Origin: Coffea arabica
Taxonomy: Eukaryota; Streptophyta; Magnoliopsida; Gentianales; Rubiaceae
Assembly: GCF_036785885.1 (NCBI RefSeq)
Contig: NC_092310.1
Span: 186,001 to 250,000, forward strand
DNA: 64,000 bases
Reading direction: 5' to 3'
Below the pieces are notes generated by a model that was not told the DNA's origin, made no database searches, and saw only the letters and a program-made list of their open reading frames with translations. A program made the translations under genes and the position numbers. Position 1 is the stretch's first letter, and every line of letters starts with the position of its first letter. This document shows positions 37,101 through 48,600 of this stretch, one piece after another.

Positions 37101-39404
37101 CAAAACCAACATGTATTCTATTCATTATACTTCTTAAAAGAATATCAATATCATTGTTTCCGGTGAACCACCATTTCTTCACATCTTATTTATTTAAAGT
37201 TTGTTAAAATGATGAACAACATGGTAACATAAAAAACCTCACTGCAACCTGTGATGATTTCCCTATACTACCTTTATTGACCTATAAGTTTACATTATCA
37301 AATGTTGCCGATAAGTTTAAGCTGGGAGGCACAAGAAACGATATAAATTGTGTCTCCCAACTCAAAACAAAATTATGTATGGATTAAGGATAAAGCTGAG
37401 ACAACTTAAGAACTAGAGAGCAAAGAATCAGTCAAAATAATTCTTCTTTTCAGGTTTTGAAGTACATAAAGTTGTTATTATATTGTCTCAGGAAAGATGT
37501 ACATGTCAACAAATCTGACAATTCTGAAAACATTGTCATCACAGATGTCACCAATAGTGATGATACATCACAAGGATTTCTCCCTCCAATTAACTTTTTC
37601 TTTCTCACTTCAGTTGTGTCTTAGTTATTTATTTATTGATCTTCAGAATAATCATTTGAAACCAATAATATTTTAGTCCCACATACTGAACAAGATATTA
37701 GGAATCCAAACTGATTAGAAGAAAAAGCAGCAAATGTATACAGTCTTGCATTTATTCTGATGCTGTTTACATCAACCAAGGATGCATGAAAAGAGGCTGA
37801 AAACACCAATGCAATGCCAACCAAAGGTTTACCTTTATACCAGGGACGTGACAGAAAAAAGCTTCAGGAGATTGTGAGTGGTAATGCCCACCATGACCTA
37901 CAGCTCCATAAGGTGCTCTTATAGTCAAGCCTGGAAAGGAAAAGAAAAATGTGATGAACCTTGTACACCTTGAATAACTAGGAAGAGAAATTGTAAATTA
38001 CCTCCACAGTTGAACTGGTTACCACTTCGATATCTGAACTTAGCAGCCTCATTCACAATCTGCGAAGCAAAATACCAATTCCCAGTTACTTATTTGTAAG
38101 GATATACTAGTGTTGACTCTAGGGAGGATGCAGACCTGATCAAAAGCAGGGAAAATATAATCTGCAAATTGAATTTCTGCAATGGCCCGATTTCCCTGGA
38201 ATTCAAAATGGCAATGCAAGGCAAAGAGAAGAAGCCAAAAAAAACAAAAAAAAAAAAGAGAGGATGTTAATGCTCTATAGAATTCGTGTTCAATATTACA
38301 TCCAAAAAGCTTGAAACTTTGAACTTACCATTGCTGCTAGACCGATACCAAATCCAACAATTCCCTGTTAGTAAAATTTGTGTATAACCAAAGTCAGCCA
38401 GCCAACATAAACAAGAGAACGTGTATTTGAAAATATAATAGTTATCTGAAATCCTAGTGCTACAACCATTTTTCCTTTGCTTTTCTTCTGTTCTCCAGTA
38501 GCAGATCCCAAAAAAGGGACATTGACAGAAGTGTAGGTGGTGCTGGGTTACCTGTTCACAGAGAGGGGTGTTGAAAACCCTGTTTTTGCCAAATTGATCA
38601 GCTAAACCGGTGGTGCAACGAAAGACACCACCAAAGCTGACATCTTCCCCAAATACATAAGCACTGAAACAGATCGTAAGAGTTTTAATGACTGCACCTC
38701 ATCCAAGTACAATATAGATAGACAGGCCGACAGGGAAAGAATAAAAGAATCACATCAAGCATCAATCTCAATCTCATACATCTAGTGCTGCCACACAAGT
38801 CGAAATGCATGTTATATATCAAATGCTAGTATCAAGATAGCCACCCGTTAGTAGTATATGAATCAACAAAAGACCGCTTCATCGTTCTACAACTTTTCCG
38901 CTTACATCCTAGTGGTACTTCATATTATCTTTCTTTTAAAAAAAAATTGTAAATTTTATCCCACCAGTCTAAAAATGCTAGTAAGCTGAGCTGAAAATGG
39001 GTCAAACCAACCCTTTTTGATCTTTTTTTTCCCACCCACAAAAAAAGAAGTTAAGTATGCAAAATTTGAGAGAAGAGGGAGTCCCCCAATGAATGAACGA
39101 ATTGTTGTGGGTCTTACCGAGGATCAGTTTCTAAGGCAATGCGGAGGGCTTGATTGATTGCAGTGAAGAGGTTGATATTAGACGACTTCTTGTTGTCGTT
39201 CCCTTGGCTGTGCTGCTGCTGCGGGCTCCTCTTTTCCTCAGTGGTGGCTGTGGTGGTTGAGAATCCCCTTTCCCTTCCCCCGCCACTGCCCCTTCTCCCT
39301 ATTTTAGTGGCAGTGCAAACACAGCAGCCTTCAGTACGGTTCTTCTTCTGCTTGCAAAAAATCAAACAAAACCTTCCAATTTTCCTCAGGGAACCATCTG
39401 CCAT
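34114..39404 (-). CDS. BCKDHB: Branched-chain 2-oxoacid dehydrogenase E1 subunit beta, mitochondrial
   Basis: Thirteen exons on the minus strand: 39404-39118, 38663-38552, 38364-38329, 38195-38136, 38059-38002, 37930-37833, 36508-36419, 36320-36252, 36175-36089, 35824-35729, 35641-35564, 34320-34234 and 34149-34114. They total 1194 nt, 397 residues. With E1-alpha the protein forms the thiamine-diphosphate-dependent decarboxylase that commits Val, Leu and Ile skeletons to oxidation in the matrix. Family blocks in order: [123 protein letters not shown] and the terminal DAIKSTVNY. All junctions are GT-AG and in frame. The N-terminus before NLFTAINQ is about 75 residues, longer than the roughly 35 I recall in Arabidopsis. 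It is basic, then Ser/Thr- and Gln-rich, consistent with a mitochondrial presequence. Intron 6 is the longest (1.3 kb). Confidence 0.96.
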
Positions 39405-40030
39405 TCCTTCTATTATGGGAGCTTGTAATTAAAAAGTAAAGGGTCTCCCTTTTTTGTTACTCCTAGCTCAACTGTGAATGAAGCTGGGGAATTGGGATCA
39501 TTCATGCACGGATTTTTGGATTGTAGGTTGGGTTTGGGTGATTCATTCAACGGGATCGGATTAGCAGACGTGGATTGCTTTGCTGCTCACTTTCGTCTCC
39601 AATCACTTTCCAGACTGACCGCAGCAATTTCCTAGTACTAAGTAATTTGTTTTGGATAAGAGGATCGGTGCTGTAGTGGGGACACCTGGGGGAGGGAGAT
39701 AAGGAAGAGTTGATCCTGCTGAAATGAAAACTGCGTCAGTTCTTGTCACCCCAAAAAATAAAAAGAGGATGTTGAACCTTAAAGGAAAATTGCAGATCAA
39801 GACCCACCCAATTATCTTTGGACGTAAAAATGCATACATTTCATAAAAAAGTTGTCATGGAATTAGTGAATATTACTACCGGAATAGGGTTGGATTTTAG
39901 GCTATGAAACCGTCATTTGCACGTCAAGTTGATTGGCAAGTTTTACCATGATTTGCACGTCAAGTTCTTTGATCACTTTGTCCATTTTATAACCTCTCTC
40001 TAAACAAATAAGAGTTGTTAGGTTGGTAAC

Positions 40031-40396
40031 ATGGTTCAAAGTCTCGGCCGAGACCGAGACGACTCGACCAAATCATTGCTGGAACGGATCCCTCTGATAC
40101 GATACCGAGACAAGATGATTCCGAAATACTTGACTCGCCGAGAACTCGGACAAGAAGTCGCTGATACGGATGGTTTCGGTCAAGTCGACTTGAATTATCC
40201 CGAATCCACTTGCAAATTTATATTTTATAGATTTTCTTTTGCTAATTTTTTTATTATTTTTGTTAAGCATATTTTTGAATATTATTCACAATTTTAGAAT
40301 ATTAAATGTTTCAAAATTTACGTTTTGTCGAAATCGTGATCAATATGCTAAGACCGATGTGGATCGGTCCGGGCCAAACCGCAGACTTTGAACCAT
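40031..40396. mobile_element. MITE with ATGGTTCAAAGTCT ends
   Basis: The left end ATGGTTCAAAGTCTCGGCC matches the reverse complement of the right end (ATGGTTCAAAGTCTGCGGTT). Flanks are GGTTGGTAAC (40021-40030) and GGTTGTAAC (40397-40405), a likely 9-10 bp target duplication with one indel. The interior is rich in CGAGAC/GACTCG motifs and has a T-rich 3' third. It is non-coding. Confidence 0.8.
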
Positions 40397-40511
40397 GGTT
40401 GTAACCTACTGCTGGAGTACTTCTTTCATTAATTAAGCAGCACGTCATTCTGTTCTTTTATCCCAACAAGGTACATGATATCGGAAATCCAGAGCATGTC
40501 TTTATGGAATT

Positions 40512-40574
40512 CAACAACAACAACAACATTAATGTGGTTGGATATACAACAACAACAACAACAGCAACAACAAA
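40512..40574. repeat. (CAA)n low-complexity tract
   Basis: Two CAA runs are separated by TTAATGTGGTTGGATATA. They lie just past the subtilase stop codon, so they fall in its 3'UTR as TTG repeats on the coding strand. Confidence 0.8.
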
Positions 40575-40593
40575 TAATGAATGTGAAAGGAGT

Positions 40594-43500
40594 CTAAATG
40601 TTGGCAATAGCTTGAAATCCATGGCCTCCAACAGCAGCAGTGTTAACAAGGACAACCAGCGGGCTCCTAACGTGATGAAATCCGTCGGACCAAACAATCT
40701 CCCCGAAATCATATCTGCCTTGGGATATCTTGTTGGGTATGAGGGTGACATAAAATGTACGTTCTTGCTTAAAAGGTGAGAAAATCAAGAGCTTAGGCCA
40801 CACCACCACATCCACCCCCTGAGGATTCACAACCCTCACAAAGTAAACTGCTATCTTCCCCCAACCACCCACGTTACGGACTTTCCTTGTAATCGTGGTG
40901 GTCCTCTGTAGATTCAGAACTGTGATGGATGGGTAGTTTAGGTTGGCATTGCTTGTTCTACCTCTACCTCTGCCTCCTCCTGTTGTTGAACTGGAACTGG
41001 GGAAGCAGAATGTCTTTGTACGATTCATGTCATGAAGAACCAAGCTCCTGATCTGATCCTCGGTGTAGCCAATGTTACAAAGAAAGACGAGGTAGTCTTC
41101 TGGCTTCATTTCGTAAACCAGTCCCGGATCCATTGCTCTGAGTGGATTTATGTGGCCAGCACCAATGTCGAAAGGATCAGATGCTTTGATTGATCCAACG
41201 GCAAGAATTTGATCATTTGATGTGTCAGTGGTGTATGCTACGAGTGCAATGCATTATCAAGAGTTACTGATCCATATAAACAAGAAAAATAACACCACAA
41301 AATATGATTCAACTGAATAAGCAAAAATTTAGTTATTTATCCTGTAGCATCATAGCATGTTATTAAGTGATAAGTGTAAATACCAGTAGTCATGAGAGCA
41401 GATCGAATTGCAGCAGGAGACCAGTCAGGATGAGCAGATTTAAGAAGAGCAACAACACCTGACACGTGAGGACATGACATAGAAGTCCCAGATTGGAAAT
41501 TCCAATCAACGGAACGCCGGTCATCTAGAGTCGGAGTTGGAGGAGACATTGGAGGCCATGCTGCCAATATGTTGATTCCCGGAGCGCTTATGTCTGGCTG
41601 TTTTATTGGCCGATACATGAATTGTAACAATTACACGCTCATGATCAGAGTAGTACGTATATTATATACAGTTGGGTGGATTTGGAGGTTGCTAGTACCT
41701 TAAGAAAATCAGGGGAGATAGAACTTGGCCCTCTAGAAGAGAAGTCCGCGACTATGGGTGCTGGAGCCCTTTTCAGAACCGTTTTACTGGGAAATATCTG
41801 TATTGTGGGAGGACGACTACTTCGCATGCATGTCGATGGAAAACACCATACGCAGTCAGGTCCAGAAATTAATCTTAATACCATGGTATGTATAGATGCT
41901 TCGTAATTACCAAATATTAGTGCTCAAGAAAGATATAGATAATGTACTAGTAGTAGTAGTAAATCATTAGTATAAGATGGAGATAATTAACAGGAGCTCA
42001 CTCTATAGACCGAGACAGATATTGAGCCATTTTGGTGCCTTGAATGATGTCAAGGAGCAGCAGAGGGAGAATGGTAATATCAGGGAACGGCCTACTCAAA
42101 GGCTCCACAAAGATGAGCCCTGCTGCACTTCTGTTTCTTGCTGCTGCCTCCGCCTCATCCCTCCTTACTGATCCCATGCTCGAGAAGCATAGGATTATCT
42201 TTCCATCTGCTTTTGCTGTTACATTTTTAACGCTCTCTGTTCTGCAAACCCTGTCATTGAAACCAACCATAATAATAATGCCAATAAATTCACCATGCTG
42301 GAAGAATACAACTAGACAATGAGGGCAACGTGAGAAAATTGTGTTTGAGGTTCCTGCAGAAAGCAAAAAAAAAAAAAAAAAACTAGCAAGCTGGTAAGCT
42401 CCAAGTTTTAGGCTTTTGCAGGAGGGAGGGATGGATATATCGTATGTGTTACCCTACCCACTGGAAAAATAATTGCTGGCGTTGGACAGTATTGCTGTTA
42501 TTGGATGGGCCACGAAGCCTTCACCCTGCACATACATACATATATTAATAAAAATTAGGCTCATAAATTAAATGATGATGGAATAAATAGGCAACCTCCT
42601 CCTCCTCAACACGGATATGGCATAAGGGTCTCTGTCTTTCCAATGTAGAATTGTGTTATTTTTACAAGATTTTGCATAGTATATTCGTATAATTTTTAAC
42701 ATTAAAAAAGATTTTGCATAATATATTCGTATAATTTGTTTAAAAAAAAAAGGATTACATTAACAAGTCCGAACTGAAATAACTCGGTTGGGCAGGGCAG
42801 TAGGACAATGAGAGCCAACATTAAACACTTGCAACTGGCCAATGCAAGTTGGTTCAATTAGTAAGAACCAATCACTTTTTCTTATAAAAGATCGTGTGTA
42901 TTTGAATATCATTGTCTTTTTTTTTTGACAGGCAATAATAATCTACTTTACACCTACACCTATTCTTATTCCTTACTCTAATCTATTCTAAGAGGGCTCA
43001 ATTAGACCAATAGAAGCGTCGATGAGAATTGAATCATCATCGGATCAGACAGGTACATTACACATCTATCTGAATTTTTTAGAAAACCATATAATATGGC
43101 AATTGATGGAAGACAAGATCTGAACCCTTGCTTCTCACCCCACCAAGTCTTTGGTCACCAGCCTTTGATATCATTGTCAAAGTGTGAAAATCGCGATCTA
43201 TAATGGTGTCGATCTGTAAGAATTTTTGAAATCAATCTATAATCCGTGGTGGTGGTGATAGGAGCCAACTCAACTCGCTCAAACTTTTTCTTACACAAAA
43301 AAGAAAAAATTTGTAGTTTCACTGCTACTAAAAATTAGTGAAAGAAAAAAAGAAAGAAAGAAAAGGTCTGTTACACTTGGAGGAGCCCCGAATCTATCCT
43401 TTTTATATCACTATCCATCACTACCCTAAGATTCTAGAGTCTGGACAGACATTCATTTAAGTTCCCACTACGGGGTTGTAATAGCAGTATGATAGAATCT

Positions 43501-45696
43501 TGGTTGTAACTGTTCTTCTGAACAGTGAGACCACTAGATCCTCATCGTCCTGGGCTAAGTACGTTTGTCTACAAAATGGGATTTTTTTTTTTGTGAAAAG
43601 AATATGGAGGAGGAAACTGGAAAGCTCTGAGCAGTAAAGTTAGAAATCGTTTGTCAGGAGAACGAATAAATTACCAGAAAAGAAAGAGCGCAGTCCAAAA
43701 CAATCCGAGTTGGAAAACTTCGATCAATAGTTGAAGCAGCTACGGAGATGGACCAGGGGAACACGTTCTCTACCAGAGACGGGTCCGGACCGCTGTTGCC
43801 CGCCGAGAACACCACGCTCACTCCCATTTGCATGGCGTGGAAGGATCCGATTGAAGCCGCCGTTGCGAAGAAGGCTCTCAGGGGTGGCCTTAGCCCGAAC
43901 GATCCCGATATCACGTTCACCCCATCGCGCAATGCCTGGTCGAAGGCCGCCATAATATCCGCTTCTGTGCACCTCCCCTCCAAATTCACGTTCCAGCAGA
44001 CTTTGTAGACTGCCAGCCGCGCCCTGGGGGCGCCACCCCTCGCCGTTCCCTGTCCAAAACCACCCAAGAAGCTGGCGTTTTTCACCACCGACCCCACTGC
44101 GGTGGAAGCTACGTGGGTGCCGTGGCCAACCGCGTCCAGAGGGGATTCGTATTCCAGGTTGCGGGTCTTGTTCAATTTCCCATAACGGCGCTCGAATCCT
44201 CCGAGGTAGTAGGTTGCCCCAATGAGCTTGCGGTTACAAGCTGTGGCCGGGTCGAAGTGCTCGCCGGATACACATTGACCTTTCCACGATGCAGGAACAG
44301 GGCCCATCCCAGGTTCTTCCCGGAAACTATGTGACTCTGCCCATATACCTGCATGCCGCAGCCGCAGCCGCCGCCGCATTGGCAATTATAAATCATGAAC
44401 CATGCATGAATGGATTTTTAATGCCCAGTTAGTGCATGGTTGTATCCTGTTTGGATAAACTAGAGTAGGACCACTAATTCTACCAAAATCCACTACTTCA
44501 CCATACTCCTGTACTCGTTTAATGTTGCTATTCTTTTCTACATGAACATTTTGTTGCAAAAGTTGAAGAATTTGACAGACTGATGTTCCACATCAATCAA
44601 CCAATACATTTGGGTTTATACTATCCTTGACTGTTTTCGATCCTAATAATTGATTAGTAAAACCGGCCCCTCAAAAGGAGACTGACAAATTTTCTTTTCG
44701 TTAATGAATTTGCTAAGTCTCCTCCAGTGTCAATTAATAACTAACTGTAATTGTGTTGCATATTTTCCAATTACATTTATAGGCCTGTTTTCCTTTTACA
44801 TGCGTCAATCTTCTTTACCTGGTTCCACCCACCTGAAACATTATTGCATTATGTTCGCATACTCAGAATTAAGTAGGTCTGAAATGAATATCCTGAGAAT
44901 CTCTCTGATTTAAGTGGGTCGTGTAATCAAATTTAAGGACCACCTGTATCAAAAACTCCAACGATTACGTCACCACCATAGGCTTGCTGCCACATTGGAG
45001 TTGCCTTTTCAGTACTGTAGTCCATGCTAAGACCAAGAAAATCCCAGCTCCTGGTCGTATGCAAATGTACTGTCTTGCTTTTGAAAATTGATATCACTCC
45101 CTTTGTATCTGCAATGATTTCTTTGGAATTAGTTACTAATGTATTGAACCTCCCTAAGGCTTTTACAGCCACGATCCTCACTGAAGCAGCCACTTAGCTG
45201 CAAGCTACTTACTTGATAAGACCTGTGCTTGTGTTGAATTTAGTGTTGCTGAAAAACCTGAGAATCCATGCTTGTAGCTATACAGCATGGCTTGCTTCGC
45301 GTCTTTTTTGCTGTGCATGGTAAAATTTATAAAGCAAACATAGATGGGTGAAAAACTACGATCTACAACTAGAAGAACAATGTATTAATTCTCCCAGGAG
45401 AAATATTGCTGATGATATATATACTCATTTACCTTGTAAACACAGTGCTAAGAAGTTGGAGATGATGTTTTGAAGTGAGATCAGGAGCTTTATTCTGATT
45501 GTGCCCTAAATAGACTATGTAAACCTGTGACAACAAGAAGGAAAAATAAGGATGAGACTGATCATTGCAGGAAGAGGCTTGGAAAAAGTTAAAAACTTTT
45601 TATAATGAATGTTACATGAGAAGTAGACACTGAAGAAATTAAATAGAGTGAAAGTAAGAGGGATAGGCCCCAAGAGTGCTGAAAAGCATGAGACAT
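40594..45696 (-). CDS. Subtilisin-like serine protease, SBT3.18-type
   Basis: Ten exons on the minus strand: 45696-45616, 45524-45433, 45310-45213, 45108-44944, 44348-43675, 42525-42458, 42250-42002, 41819-41699, 41597-41384 and 41237-40594. They sum to 2406 nt, 801 residues. Exon 1 encodes a signal peptide ([20 protein letters not shown]). An I9 propeptide follows ([20 protein letters not shown] ... [16 protein letters not shown]). The peptidase S8 domain has Asp in VGVFDTG (about residue 144), His in GHGTHVAST (about 221), the oxyanion Asn in FSAGNSGP and Ser in [18 protein letters not shown]-like insert (ILCFSSMGS ... AGLIFVEPL) and a fibronectin-III-like tail ([10 protein letters not shown] ... 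[15 protein letters not shown]) complete the plant layout. Recalled similarity is highest to Arabidopsis SBT3.18 (At4g26330). It is probably secreted to the cell wall; the substrate is unknown. Exon 8 uses the acceptor GCGAAG|T, chosen for frame and similarity. Confidence 0.92.
42526..43674. repeat. Repeat-rich long intron of the subtilase
   Basis: This 1.15-kb intron contains a nearly exact short duplication of GATTTTGCATAGTATATTCG (near 42669 and 42712, the latter as ...ATAATATATTCG), a TTTTTTTTTTGACAGG boundary near 42920 and purine runs near 43345. The sequence between about 42920 and 43200 looks like dispersed-repeat DNA but shows no recognisable domain. Confidence 0.45.
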
Positions 45697-48600
45697 TGTT
45701 CCTAGTGGAGAATCACATTTGAGGTTGGGAATAAATAGGGTAGAAAAGGTTCATCTCTATGAGACTATGACTCGTATACATGGTTGCTAAAGGAAAGATT
45801 GTTATGTCAGTGCGTGCCTTTGAAGGATTTTCAAGGCTGCAGGAATACTGATGCACCTCTATTGTAGTATTATGATATTTTTTTTTCTTAAGATATATAG
45901 TTAAAAAGATGGAAATGTCCTTTCCCTCCTTTTGGTTCTCTCTCTTCTTGCATCTATAGACATGGTATTATAGAGCCTAGCCTCACCGTATTTCAGAAAA
46001 GAGCACAATTTCATAGAGCTCCACTATGGACAATATGAATACCGTAAAAGGAAGTACCATGTGAGCCTCATCATTCTTTACTGTAAAAAAATTTTTCGGT
46101 ATTGTTTTGCTTATAAACTTGATAACTTGGCTAACTTTGGTCCATTATTAAGTACATAGATGGACTACATGGTTTTGGAAGATCTTAATCATCAGGTCAA
46201 TAGAATGCTTTCTGATGCTAGGTTTTTTTCATGCATAGATATGGACTCTTTTTTCAATATCTGTCACACAATTTGTTCAGGCGGGGTGCAAGACATTAGA
46301 AATCACATACGATTAAGAATACTGACTGTGAGGTGACATAATTCAGTTACTGCTACCTAATTTGTTTGTTAGCTAATTTCCATAGTAAATGTTACTCAAC
46401 AATGGATTGGAAATAACATGTAAATGACTGTGTCAAGGAAAAAAGGACTTAGTAATGCTTTATTTTCTTTTGCAACCACCATGCATATACATGCGGTATC
46501 TACCTGGTTGAGGCCATGGGGATGTTAAGTAGTCTATTACCTACCTTCCAATACATTCTACTGGGGAATGCTAGACAAAGAAACAACTTCTAGGCATACA
46601 CCAATTACACAGAGTTCTATGTTAGCCTGCATAAACACATCTATCAATCAAGTGATGAATGCCTGAAAACCTATAGCTGTCCAAGCTATACAAGCTTTCG
46701 GTGTCAATAAGCAATCAAAAGAATCTCATTTGATGAATAACTTATTCCTTTCACTTAATATTTATACATTCGTAGAGCTACCCCTAGACGTCTTGTGAAT
46801 TTAGCATTGATCTTTGAAGATACTTCTAAACTACAAGTATCAGGGAAGGTCTCAACCTTCGTAGGCATAGGTAACTCATGTAGTACCTATTGCAACTACA
46901 CCACATATACAGGAATTGATGCGACAATTCTTTTAATTCATACTAGGTTAATCATTGCCTAGCTAGTATGATCTTTCTTCTATACGTTACGTAAATTGAG
47001 CTCAATTCTGTTGTGTAATTGCAGAATTATCATAAGGACATTAGCCTTTCGAATCACGTAAAATTCTACCTTCCAAACAAACTTCCCATCATTAAACCTT
47101 GCAAATGAACTTTTGATACAAGCTTAGTAAGGTATTTGATTCCTTTCATCTCAATATGATTGCATATTTGTGCTTCATGACTTCAATTTCACTGAAATTT
47201 AATTGTACTGAAGCAGTAAGTTTGCTTGGATCAGTGGTGATTTCAAGTGCATCATCTAGGGTTTCTGGTAGTAATCAGCATATCATTCATGGTTGGGATG
47301 GACAATGAAATTTAATTCATACTTCAGGATGGTATATTACACTGTAGATGCAGAACTAATTGAATATATTGAGTTCCAAATATGCATGTATGGCCAATCT
47401 GGATAGTTAGCAGAAAGAAAGACAAATCTCTACAAGTGTTGGACCAAAGCATGAAGCTCCTTGGAAATTTGGAACTCTTGCCAATTTGCTAATGATACAA
47501 AACAGTAGCTTTGCATGCATTTGTACGAGTAGTATCCCACTATCTGAATATATGGAAAAAACTGCCTCATGCGAGAATCCAATGTTTGGTTACTGGCATA
47601 GCCATTCTTGAATTTCGAATGATATTCCACTGTGTTCGTTCTTTTATTTTCATTTCTCAATGTTGTATTTGTTGCTTGCTGTGTTCAACAGAGCTAACAG
47701 TTACCGGTTAAAAGCTAAAATTTTTTGCTTATATTTGTTCCTCTCGTCTTTTTCCAGATATTCAAACTGTTGGTAAGGAAAAACATCGCTCTAGACAATC
47801 AACTAATCACAAGAGTTACTGAAGGCCTTCTTTATAAAGAAGTAAATGTTGCCAGCAGCTGTGATACAACTTGAGTTATCAGACCTAGTTAAAGGACAGG
47901 AAATACACTTGAGTGATGAAATGTAGGTACATTCAGCATGAACGGAATGAGAGATGCCAAAACATCATCCTTCTCATGGGCATCTAATTAGCGACTTTAT
48001 CTTGCATTTCTAAGTCTTCTTGGTCACCTACGAGTACTTTGGAGCAAAATCTGTAAGCACTTCATCTGTTTTGCATTCAGTCCTAACGTATTGGTTAAGC
48101 TGCCATGTCATACATGGTATGAAAATGGCCAACTTTGTGTAGTATGAACTGTTAATATAGGTTGACCGTTTTGGCGAGAAATTTGCTGTTTATGATGGAT
48201 TATCCACATTCGCAAGGTAGTTGTTGAGGAGACATATGCCTATTTGCTGACAACACAAGTCGTTGCACTAGTTTACACCAAGATTGGAATTTGTCAGTGA
48301 AACTTTGAGTATGGCAAAAACTATTGCCTCAAGATAAAACTAGAGAATTTCAGTGTCTTTACTTACGTTTTGTATTTGGCATATGATAAATTGTAAGTTG
48401 GGAATTAGGCTGTCTGTGGGTCTTTCCAGGGCTAGAATGTAAAACAAGAGGGGACCTTACCTGCATCAGCAAAGCCCCACCACACACACATCTTGCACCA
48501 TGGATTTCTCGAATTGAATCTTAACCTGGGATACTTCCTAGAGCCTGTCGGAAGAAAGAGAATTAGAAGCTTATCAGTCATCAAGTGGGACACTGAGCTC

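Larger units (their letters stand above)
39405..40593. other. E1-beta promoter region and subtilase 3' region
   Basis: Both neighbours are on the minus strand, so the right part is downstream of the subtilase stop (40594) and the left part is the likely promoter and leader of the E1-beta gene (ATG 39404). A MITE at 40031-40396 separates them. A CAA-rich low-complexity tract follows the subtilase stop. Confidence 0.55.

Noticed and set aside
39154-39432. Plus-strand 92-codon frame rich in Pro, Leu and Val
   Set aside because: It is antisense to exon 1 of the E1-beta gene and is an artefact of that exon's composition.
43724-44396. Open frames of 70-90 codons on both strands across the large subtilase exon
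   Set aside because: They are shadows in other frames of the S8 catalytic exon, which is GC-richer and so lacks stops; none has a recognisable domain.
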